From contig CM055102.1 of the NCBI GenBank assembly GCA_029204225.1, forward strand, positions 4,581,520 through 4,645,519: 64,000 nt of DNA. Reading direction: 5' to 3'. This stretch comes from Diphasiastrum complanatum. Its lineage: Eukaryota > Streptophyta > Lycopodiopsida > Lycopodiales > Lycopodiaceae. Positions 38,201-50,699 of the stretch are shown piece by piece. A model generated the notes under the pieces. The model was not told the origin of the DNA. It did no database searches and saw nothing but the letters and a program-made list of their open reading frames with translations. A program made the translations under genes and the position numbers. How positions within the stretch are numbered: position 1 is the stretch's first letter; each line of letters starts with the position of its first letter.

Positions 38201-41200
38201 ATAAGTCACCAAATGAAGGCTTATACATTAAATGAATCATGGTTTGGATGAAAGCATGAGTGGAGCATTAATAAATCTTTGAATGTGTGGCATATAGCAT
38301 GTGTGCCATGGAAGAAAAGGGAGAAACTTCACAAAATCAAAATCCATTGCATCTTTGTGTAGTACCCAAAGAAGTCAAGGAATTACAAGCTTTTTGATTC
38401 ATCAACTAGAAATTTCTTCACCAAAAGGGATAATCTTCAATGAAAAAAATAGAAATAGGCATGGGGTTATCATAGATCAACATCAAAAAGTTTGAATACC
38501 AACAATGTTGATAGCAAATGGGTCCTGTGAGACCATTGATAATCGTGAGATAATCATGATTGGAGTTGATGAACATAACTTGAGTGAGTAGAAAAATGAA
38601 GGGTAATTTCAATTTTGGTACAAGAGACATCAATAAGAATAAAGAGAATAATAAGCAAAATGCTAGAATTTTTAAGACATGACACCATTATGATGGAGGC
38701 TAGACATGTGGAGGAACCTAGATGCTACACGGAGCACACAGTGGGATTTGTGGTATCAAGCAATGGTTGAGGAAATCCAACCACTAGAAAGCCTATGTAG
38801 CTTGGGAATTGTTCAAATTGACTAACGATAAAAAAAAAAAATTGATGTCCTTGGCTCTAAAAATGAAATAGAGCAGTTGGGGACATGAATCATTACAACT
38901 CCAAATTGGTGGTGAAGGAATATATTATGATGATACTTTGCCCTTGCTACAAGAATGTGCTAAATTCAACTATCTTTTGCATGGGCAACATCACTTGATT
39001 TGCTAGTTCAACAACTAGTCCATCCACTCTTCATGGTGAATTGGAGTTCAACAGGCATGATATGTAGATTCAGGACTGCACCTTATGTTTTAAAACAATC
39101 AGGGAGGTTGTGGTATATACTAGAGTTGAGACATCCTTGAATAAAGGTGGGATTAGAAGGTGCAATGTAGAAATAAGCATACTCTACATGAGATTGACAA
39201 ATTCTTCACCCATGATCATCTTATATGTGGATTATATCACATTAATAAACAATGGAGTGAGTTATCTAGAACTACGTTAGGAGTTTATCTTTTGACTTGG
39301 AATTCAAGTGACAAGAGATAGAAACAAGACATTATGTCTATCACATGATAATCAAATCCTAGACATGGTCGATAAGTTTCATATCTAAAAAGCTACTTGC
39401 TCTCCATGCCACTAAAATTGAGAATGAATTTGAGCATTGAAGTGCACTTGTCTCTTCCCTCCTTGATCACATTGCATGGGGGATGATGGGGTGATCTTCT
39501 CTTCTTGATATCTTCGCCTGTACAACAAGTAGTCATGGGACATGGAATAAGAGATGAGAATGCCCATCTAATTCTTGTGTTTATTCAAAGGGATAGAGAA
39601 AAGGGGTTCTTTGCCATCAAGCCAAATATGGTAGTAGGGTGGAAGTGTGCCCACCTCACTATTACATAACAACACATGGTTCATGGTCCAGCCAATCTCT
39701 CTTTCTTAGAGATGAGCTAGGCTACAGAGATTAGTCATGCACTAGTGATGTATGCAATCAATTCATAGACATAAAAAATAAAATATGAATAGGCTGAAGG
39801 AGCTAAAAGTTGTAATTTGGTTTTCTTTTTTGTTTTTTTTGTTTTTGCAATAAGGACCACCATCTAGACATTATTTTGGCATGGTTGGACCAATGGACTA
39901 TGTACTTTTCCATGTATGGTTCACTAGATTGCCAATCCCAAAATATTTGTTACTCTCAATGTCTGGTGTGAAATTTCTTCTATTGCATCCAAGCATCCCG
40001 ACATGTGCTATTGTAGATAAGGGCATCATTTTCATAAAAAGTATTCTACGAAATTTCCAACCTAACAACACGAACCGATTTTCCATTCAACATTCCCTAA
40101 ACATAGCTTTTTTTTTTTTTTATCAGGATTGATTTTATGTCCAGTGAGGGCACTGGTGGATTATATGCTCATATCTTCATACACTTATTGAAAACTATAT
40201 TTTACTTGATACTGAAGAGTTGGTGTATCTCTATGTAAAATCTTACTCACTATTATTGGTAGGGATTCAATCTATTGCTCAAGAAATAATAAATGTGGTG
40301 TTTTTCTTTCTTGGTTTCAACTTGCTAGTCAAATTCTTGAAGTAGCAAAAGTCATCTAGTTGCTCTTCCAAATAGATCTAGTTTATATACTTATTACTTT
40401 CTGAAAAATGCATAGTCTCTACAAAGCTACATTCAATATTCACCAATTGCATGGATCTGCAAAAAAAAAATTTCCTTCCATGTATAAGATTTAATGTAGA
40501 TTTGTTGGTAAAAGTGAAAGCACATAATTGTTGGAGTGGAAATTAAAGTATAACCAACACAAGTGAGGATACCTTTGAAGATTGAGGCTAGACTTTTGAA
40601 TCATGTCGTTGAGATTTACCCTTCAGATGCACTACTTGCCCTTCCAAACTGTAAAGCATTTTTGCATGCCCTTCTGGGCTATGAAGGTCTTACTTGAGGC
40701 AATGAAAAATGTGGTTGGTGGTTGTAGTGTCTCATGATAAATATTGTACATAGAATGATAATTTAGCTAGTTAGATATTTGACACCTTTGTAATGTAAAA
40801 AAGCCACAAAGTATGTCAAACTGATATCTCGCAAATCTTGAAACTCGTTGGTTATTTTTATAAAAAACATTTGGGTTTTTTTCAATCACTAAGCAAGCTT
40901 TATAAATCACATTCTTAGTCGATCTATAAATTTTTCCTTTCCTATAAGCTAGATTTTGATATTAGTAAAATGGGTGAGAAATTTTTTAGTTCTTCTCATG
41001 GGAGAATGGCAGGTTGGACCTCTACCTAATGCATGGGTGGAGGAGGCTTGAGAGCTCTCATCATATGCTCTCCACCATCTAGTATTGGGAGGTGCAAAAG
41101 ATTGTGACAACATGAAGTATCGAGAGACACTATCGGACTATCTTGTTTGATAGTGCTACTGTAGACTTACTGAATTAGGAGCATCATGTTTAGATCATCT

Positions 41201-44200
41201 GCCACAATAGAACTAGATTAATTGATGAGTCAGTAGACAACCATAGATACAAAATTCGAAGGCATCAAGGACAATTGTGATTTTGCTCTTTGACTCAGTT
41301 GATAAGACATACAAGGAGAATAACGAGGATTCGATTCACAATGAGAAAGTAGAAATAACAATAATCATCCACACATTATATACCAATTTGAAGAATACAA
41401 AATATATTAAAGATGTGCGAATGCACATGAGATTGTTGTAAGGAAATCTACTTATTTAAATACAACCCTAGAAGAAAAATTTAGAATTGGACGATAGTGA
41501 TAGGCTAAAATAGCAAGAGTGTCGCGGGTGCGATATTTCTGATCAAATAGATCAGTACATCTATTGTGATTAATCTCACACTGAGCATGTGCATCTAACT
41601 CTGTATATGTACACGATATAGTTACTCTATTACACGTCAACCTTTGGGCTGATCGTTCAACAAAGTGGGTGTGAAGGCCCAATAGTGGTAACGATAGTTC
41701 GAGACGTTAGTTTTGCCATTAGGTTCAAATGAACAGTCGATAGTTTGACTGTCAACGGGTTGTCGAGTTGTGAGATTGTTGACTATTGAAGGATTGTCGA
41801 CTATTGAATATTGATTATTTGACTTATTCAGTTGACTTGCAATGGTGTCACGAACCCTATCCCGAACTTGTGTGTATTTTTGTAGGTTCTTCAATTGTAG
41901 CAAGTTCTTGAGTAAATAACCAAGTCTAGAACTCTGTCGAGGATACCTGAAAGAGATAGCTGGTAGCAATTATAGTGGCAACTAGATCGAATGGTTTAAA
42001 TTGAAGTGAAATCAAAATTCAAATGCTCCTTCTTAATTCGACTTTAAACATTTAGATAATCTTTAAATTTAGCATTCTATTAAATAGAAGATGCTTGTCC
42101 TTAGGCAAAGTCTTTGTAAAGATATCAGCTACCATACCATTTGTTAAACAACAAATTAGCTCTACATGTTTTAAATGTACTTTCTCTCGAACAAAACGAA
42201 ATTGAATTTCTATATGTTTAATCCTAGAATGAAATCTAGGATTGAGAGTAAGTTGAATGCAGGAGATTTTTTCACAATAGTTGGTAGTTGGATTGATTTG
42301 TCTAAAGTTCAGATCCTTTAGAAGAAGCCTCAATCAAATAAATTCCTTAGTTGCTTGTGTTGCTACTACATATTCGACTTCAGTCGAGGATAATCAGATT
42401 GACTTCTATTTTTTGCTATTTCAGGAAACATGTGAAAACAATAGTTACAAACAGTATCCGGAAGTTGAATTCTTGGTGTCTAAGTCTCCTCCTCAATCCA
42501 GATCAGAATAGCCAAATACGCTACTGATATGTGATATTTGTAAATCATTGAGATTCATGGATATCAATGCGGGAGCTGCAGCCATCTTTGGATTTCCATT
42601 TGGCATTAAGATTGATATCTTGTTGTGGTAGGCAGCCTTTGAAAAGCTTAATGGATTTCATAATGTGTCACATGCTACTTTAAAATCTACTACTTTACTA
42701 TCTTTTCTCATATAAGAACTTATGCACACAAACTCTGCCCTATGCAAAAGCTTGCATGTGACATCTTGAGCTACTGTAATTCCCACTCTCCCGAGTCCGC
42801 AAACTCCAGTCATGCTTACAATTATCGTCACCATTAATGTTTCCATTATTGTTACCGTTAGTGTTATAGTCACAGTTACCGTCATCATCATTCTATAGCT
42901 ATATTATTCTTCTTGACAATTCTAGACATAGCATTGTCACATTTTTGCCACATGTCATAAGCCCTTAGATATTCAACTGCCAATTTAGGACGTGGTGAGA
43001 TTCTGATGTTGTCTAATGGCAAAGCCCACTCATGATGTGGGCCACGATCCATTGCATCAATGCTAGGGAAAATTAGCAATTAAGTATAGGAATGAAATTG
43101 GCATAATTTTAATCAGATTGCCAATTAAAAAACATAAAATCAAATTGCAATCATTCATTATGGTAATAGTCGCAATCATTCATTATGGTGATAGTACTTT
43201 AAGCATTGTCTTAGACTTCTATGGCTACCTAAGATGCACTCAAGATTCTACTACAAAAACACACATTCGATAGAATATTACAAGGGCAAATCACAACATA
43301 AGTCCATTGCAAATATTATAACAAGCTTATAAAACATCTCAAAATGAGATACAATGAAGTATTTGTGTTGTTGTGGTTAATTCGACTTGTCTATCACATG
43401 GACCTTGGATGGTTTGTCTATTGTGATTTAGGCATGGACTTTTATAGATATATAAGATAGAAATCTCAAAATATAGCAAATATTGTAACTTCCTAATACT
43501 TCCCATTGAGATCTATGTAGTCCTCTTTCTTGATGCTTAGCTCTAACTTCAGGATGCAAGGAGTTAGGAATTTTAAGGTGCCAATAGCTAGTATCTGGTG
43601 TAGCTCATCTACTTAGTCATGGTGTTGTCATGATTTTGTTGTTGTACAAAACTAAAGGATGAGTTGACCCAAGCCTAATTAGATTCAAGTGTTGTATCAA
43701 CTCAACTCACTATTGAATCATATTAAACTATGGACTAATTTAAAATTTTTGGCTTGTATAGAATTTTCATCCCTTCAAGAAGGATGAGTTTATGTCTTGT
43801 AGCTACCTCACCATTCGACAATAGGATAGCTCCTCTTATGTCGTAACCATAACGTGGCTCAACAGAGATGGCAGAGGTGCCTTTAATAGAAATACACAAA
43901 ATTTAGAAGAGCATCAAGTAAAAGATAAAATCATAAAATTGCATTCATGTTTGAAAGGTAAACTGTAAAAGCCAAAGCTGTGTGATTTTCCTTCTAAATA
44001 AGAACAAGAGATGGCTAAATATTTTTCCACATTTGGTTTGTGATTAGTAGCCATGAAACATAAGAAAATTAAAAATAAGAAAAGCCCTTTGATTGGAGAG
44101 GTAGGTATAAACATCGAATTTCAAACTTTGGAAGGAATTATCTTCAAATTCCAAAGCTTCTTAAAGGGATTCCAAGTTCAACCAACTTATTGAAGTACTA

Positions 44201-45994
44201 GCATTTCATTATGCATTGATGCTAGTTGTGCATAATGTTGGCAAAGAACAAAAGAGTGTAGGTCTTTAATCATACCTACAAAATGGTAGGCTATGTCTGG
44301 CAAGTTGCAAGGGTGGTGAGAGCTCCTATGTTGGAATTTTAATTTCACTTCAACCATTTGATCTAGTTGCCACTCTAATTGTTACCAACTATCTTTCAAG
44401 TATCCTCAACAGAGTCCTAGACCTGGTTATTTACTCAAAAACCTGCAACAATTGAAGAACCTGTAGAATTACATACAACTTCAAGACGAGATTCATGAAA
44501 CCATTGCAAGTCAACCAAATAAGTCAAAGAATCAAACTTCAATAGTCAATAATCTCACAACTCAGGAACAATCAAACTATCGATCGTTCACTATTCGGAA
44601 GACGTTCGAATACAACAAAACTAATGTCTCGAACTATCGTTACTACTTTCGGGCCTTCACGTGCACTTTTCTAAGCGCTCAACCCAAAGACTGTGTAACA
44701 GAGTAACTACATCGTGTATATATATAGAGTTAAGTGCAGATACTCAATGTGAGATTAATCACAATAGATGTACCAATCTATCTTATCAGAAGTATCACAC
44801 CAGTGACACTCTTGCTATTTTAGCCTATCACAATCGTCCAATTCTAAATTGTCCTTCTAGGCTTATATACTGATAAGTAGATTCCCTTACAACAATGTAC
44901 ATTCGCACATCTTTAATGTACTCTATATTTTTCAAATTTGTGTATAATGTGTGAATGATTATTGTTATTTCTACTTTCTCATTGTTAATCGAATGCTCAT
45001 TATTCTCCTTGTGTGTCTTATCGACTGAGTCGAAGAGCAGAACCACGGATGTCCTTGACGCCTTCAAATTTTGTATCTATGGTTGTCTAGGACACCTACT
45101 GACTCATCAATTAATCAATTGGTTCTATTGTGATAGATGATCTAAACACGATGCTCTTAATTCTAAGTATTATGCAGCGCTATCAAATGTGATAGCCCAA
45201 CAGTGTCTCTCAACACTTCGAGTTGTTGCGATTTTTCGCATCTCTCAACAGTGTTATCAGAGCTTGTGTTGATTGTCATAGCATTTCCAATTATTTTCGT
45301 TTCTAGGCACATGGAGCAATCGTCTTCTGGAATTTGACTCAACGAGCGATTCAGCGGCGATAACTTTCACATGTGGAAGTATCGCATGAAGGTGATATTG
45401 TTGGAGAAAGATTTATGGGATGTGGTCGATGGATCTTTAGATCATAAAATGTCCATAAAGAATTTGGGGCAATATATTATGCCTCATAAAAACTCAAAAT
45501 ATATGGGCCACAAAAATACTTTATTTCATAATATAGAATGCCAAGACAATCCTTCACACTTATGGAAATTCTTTTCAGTGACCTTTAAACTTTGTTCAAC
45601 GACTATTCAATTATGGCCTACCATATGGCCATTTTATCAGGTGCAAAGGTCACTAAAAAGACCATTCCCCAATACCAAAATGAGGTCAAACATTGATTTT
45701 GAGAAGATAGATTTTATAAAAAGGCCAAAATTCCACATTTTTCCTAAGAAAATACTATAAGTTTGAAACGTTCTAATATCATTGTTTTTTTTAAAATTAA
45801 CCATGAGTAGTTGCACATCAATTTGAAATTTGAAAATGAAATAGACCCGTTAGATGGAAAAGAGTCATGACCTTTCCACTAGGTCATCAAACCATAAAAG
45901 TGGCTTGGATGATATTATATATCCTAGCGGAAATGTCATGGGAAATTTTATTTTCTTACATAAATGATGATCAACTATCCAAGATGGAAGGTTG

Positions 45995-46039
<45 letters not shown>

Positions 46040-46139
46040 GTGTTCAAGAATCTCCAAGTGAATAAAAGTGCATGTGGTCACTTGTTATCACATATCCAAA
46101 TGTGAGGGAGCATCTAAGGAGTGCACCTAAGAAGTGTGG

Positions 46140-46201
<62 letters not shown>

Positions 46202-49200
46202 GAAGGAGAACCAACTATCAAAAAAAAGTGGAGGGAAACATTAAAAGGCCAAGGAATGACCCTATGGGTTAATCAAATCTAAGTCTACGTCGTGGTTGAG
46301 CTACTTTTGGATGTGCATGACGTCCAAGAACCAAGATTTAGCACATTCTAAGTGGTGTTCTCATTTTGGATGCGCACATTGAGAAGTGACCAAACCTTAT
46401 CTCTCTCCATCCCTATCCTTTTGTTGCCATCACCCAAGATCTTAGGTCTACTTTTTGTGAGTTTAAGATTTTCTTTTTTATGATTCAGGAACACTTTATG
46501 GAAGTCTTTATAAAAAAATCACTATAATTATGGTTTGAAGCATTGAAATTCCTTCTTCAAAAATGATTTTGCTCTAAAATACACATAATCATTACAAGGG
46601 TTACACTTTGGGAAAAGATTTTTTGGGATCCTACAACCTTTTTAATTTAAAGCTTTGCCATGATATTGGGAACCTATGGTGATGATTTGCTAAAAGTTGA
46701 GGTGTCACTCTTAGGTGAGTTTAAGCATTAAAATGTAATTTGCTTATTTTTTATTCTTCTGAGATGAAAGCTTTCTCCTTCATTTTCCAATGATGTGAAT
46801 ACCCTAAAGTAAAGCTTGTCCATAATATCAGTCAACTTGTTTTAATTCTTGATGGCCTCTAGATTGATTTACACCCATTTTACAAGATGGAATGTCAATT
46901 AAGAATCAATTCCCCAATATCTGTGGTGGTTGGTGTAAAGGTCACTACTACTAAATTATTCATCCAATGTGAAAAGGCTTGTAAATACAGCTCAAGATAT
47001 GAAGGTATTAGGGTTGTCATTAGACATTGCGCATGCATATCATACCGTATTTTTCGCTGTAGAAGATCTTTCTCTTGCTGAATTCTGTTGATCTCCTCTC
47101 GAAGAGCCTGCAGAGGATAAGCACGATCATCCCACTTAGAGTATTTTCATTGTTTACTAAGATCTAACAGATGTCTAAAGAGCATCTAAAGAGCAGATTG
47201 TATAACGATATTTACACCACCGTTCATCATACATTGCACACACTGCTTTGTTTTCGTACACGAGCCTATCAATGATACGATACTTTGAAGAAATTTCATC
47301 AAGCTTCAATTATATTTCAGTGGTTCATACCTCAACATTTCCAAAGCTTCTGGAGTAGCGTTGACCAAACACGTAAACCATAAAAAGGTCAGTCGTCTTT
47401 TAGATGAAAAACGTAGAAAACTTGTAAGGACAAGTACAGTTTAGGAATTTTAGCGACACTGGAAATGCAACAAATCAGCTGATATAGATTGCTTTACCGT
47501 AAATTACAGTAAGGGGCATAAGAAGAGATACCTCTCGCGCTCATTGTTTGATCCACTTTCACTTCGAAGTTTTCTTATTGCTTTGTTAAGATTCTATAGT
47601 TATCACGTAAAAACATGTTACAAAATAATATGTATATGGACACTGTAAGAATTTCGCTCTCCAAAAAATTTGACCGAAATGGTAGAACTTGAGACTTCTC
47701 AATAAATCAAGCAACTTAGAGATAATGGCTAGATAAATCTCATTATGGAAAATATATATGGTTGGGATTGGTACTTACATCGTTGTTCTCCACCTTTCTG
47801 ACAAAAATTTGCACGTGCAGCGGATTAGAGCAAAAACGCAACGTATCAGTTTACAACGGTGCATATGAGCAGAAGACTACGACCAAATAACATCAAGAAA
47901 TTCAAGACCCAACGACAATTAGATACTCCGTAGGAAAAAGACTTAAACAAATCAAGAATGATGAGTAATGATAAAGCACCGTTTATTTCTTTCGTATTCT
48001 GGCATGCTCGCAAATCTGTAAATGACATCTTCAATGCTGGTACAGAAAGAGGCAAGAAGTGTGTCACTGATTTGAATTGATATACAGATCTAGTTCTTGA
48101 AGAACTTCACGTCAGACAGAAAGCATGAATTTGAAAAAACAACGTTTATCAAACAACTTTTATCGTCAGTAGTTTAACTCTATAGTCTACGTGTCTTGTT
48201 ATTTTGTGCTTTCATCCTTCTACACTTAATCAGGTAAAATAGCGTAAACCACGTCCGATGTGAAGAGACTTTCACTATTCCAATGAGACTAGATCAATTA
48301 CCACTGAAATCCAAGAACCGACAATTAGCATCCGCAGGTAAGCAGGGAACACTATGAAGAGGATAGAGAGACAAGCGTTTCTGAGATTAAGGCATCGTAC
48401 TGAATGGATCATGACTGGTGCTCGGTGCACACCGCAAGTGGAAGTCGATTAATTGGCTTATTAATGAGGAATGGTTTTTAAGTGCTTGTCTATAAGATAC
48501 CATCCCTGTTCAGACTTAGATTGATGACGTGATTCATCAACAGATTTATGAATATAAATGATTCAGTGAATGATTAAGAGATACAATTTTACGTAGTACG
48601 TACGTTAATTCTAGTCGTTATGGCTACGAGTACATATAATAAATAACACGAAAGTTCGTCTCCTTCAGTTAAACGATAAAATGGTGGATATCAATAATCT
48701 TAGCTAAGAGTGTGAAACTTAATTAATCCCCAGGAAAAGCTCTGAAGTCATGATCATTTGCTAAAAAAGGGCACAGGCGAGGCGATGTGGTCAAAGATCT
48801 GTATCAATAGCTCATGACGTCTTCAGTGCCGCTGTAGATTTTGAGCTCGTTTGATTACTTTTTCTGACGACATCATCAAGCCACAAAATCTGCAGACGTT
48901 CTCCAGAGATGTCATCAGAATGCCAGCTTAAGAGCCTGCCCTTCCCTCCAGTCGATACAAGCCTCTCGTTAGTGGCGCGACTCGCAGATTATGGTAACGC
49001 CAGATGACGTTAGAACCTTTGGCCAACTATGTCTATTTTTCAGCACCAAGCGCATGATGAAATCTAACAGTTAACGAGCTGATTCTAGACTTGAGTACAT
49101 ATAGTGTACAGATCTTGAAAAGGAAGCACTACAAGGGTAATATGCATGGGCTTAAACTGCAACTACGGACAAAGGAGAAAGTCTTCTCAAATGCCAACCA

Positions 49201-50626
49201 CACTCATACAACTACCTGAACAAACGAAATATATCGATGGTCAGAATTCAGAAATCCAGACCGAGGTTAAGACATTTCAGCTCGCAAATTTTGCAAGTTT
49301 TAAGATGAGCATGTGTCAGTGACGCTTGTGATCAAATCAGCAAAGGTACATCGCAGAAGTGACACGTGAGCGTCATCTGTTTGCCTGTACCACATTTCAA
49401 TCCTGACAAATGATACGATATAGTACTACACGAACAGAACTGTCCCTTGGGCCCGCTTTAATAGAGCATGAACGTGTGTATTGCATCCAGAAAGGGGAGT
49501 GAAAGTGCTGCCTATCATTAGAGTACGACTCACTAAAACGTTTGGTGGATTGCTGTGGACAAGAATCAATTAGTGCAGGCCTCAGGCCACGTAAAAGTAC
49601 TATGTTCAAACTGATGAAAATGAGATTAGAATGCACTTGGAATTCTTCAGGCAGTTGGGTTGGTTCATCTATTAACCAAATTATATCCAGTAAACAAATA
49701 ATCAACCATACTTTGCAGTGTAACCCTGCAGAAAATAAGGTGCTCTTTCGTACTAATAAGAGTTGTTTATCATCACTCTCCTGACTTAAAGAGTAATCAT
49801 CCGATAAACAATTTGCATGTATCTGAGCAGTAATCTCTTATTTCAGGTAATAAATTTTTGATCAGTCTTCGACGTTTCGAATCATCGGTTTCTTCCTTTT
49901 CGAAACATTTTGCGTTACTGTGACCTTTAAATGACAAGGCTTATTCTGCTGAAGTGGCCAGTTAAGGAGGAAAAACAATGAATTAAATTTCCCCACTTCA
50001 AGTGCTCCAATACACAAAAAGGCTGGTACCGGGCGGGAAAGGTATTAGCGTGAAAGCTGCACTCCTTTATAGGTCAATCTGAAATGTTTGAAAGCTTACT
50101 CTATCTGTTGCGCAAATAGACAGTCGACGTTAAGTTTGCTGAGAACATGACATAGAACTCTCGCCTGGAGCGGTATTTTACGTTACCTATCTAAAAAATA
50201 AAAAATATTCGTTTCAAGAAATATTCCGCCAAGCGAAGAAAGCCGATCATGCTGATTGACATAAGTAGTCCCAGGTCGGCCTAGATTCCGCCAAATTTTG
50301 GCTTGAAAGCAGGACTGAAGTAGAACAAAGGAACAACTGAATCGTGTCTTTGGTTATTTACGCAGCACTGACTGAGACATCCAGAATGAAGATTTCTTCT
50401 TTGAACCCAGATGCTACATTGTAGCATGTTGGTCTGGTTGATTCCCTCGCATCTGTATCAATTTTCTACCTGTGACTATTGAACTGCAGGCATAAGTTAA
50501 CTTACAACGTATACTTGCTAATAGATTGTTGCACCTGTCACCTAGTATACAGCTGAAAGTAGCAGAAGTTGTTGGAGCCAATTTAGGTGCCAAAGCAATG
50601 AAACTCAGTTCAGCTACTGGAGCAGG

Positions 50627-50699
<73 letters not shown>

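Noticed and set aside
50414-50693. Open frame continuing MADS exon 1 through (Ser-Leu)n to 50414 as the normal protein
   Set aside because: A perfectly phased exon 2 at 48036 and the AG|GT at the repeat edge explain the gene better. The extension is kept only as a possible intron-retention product.
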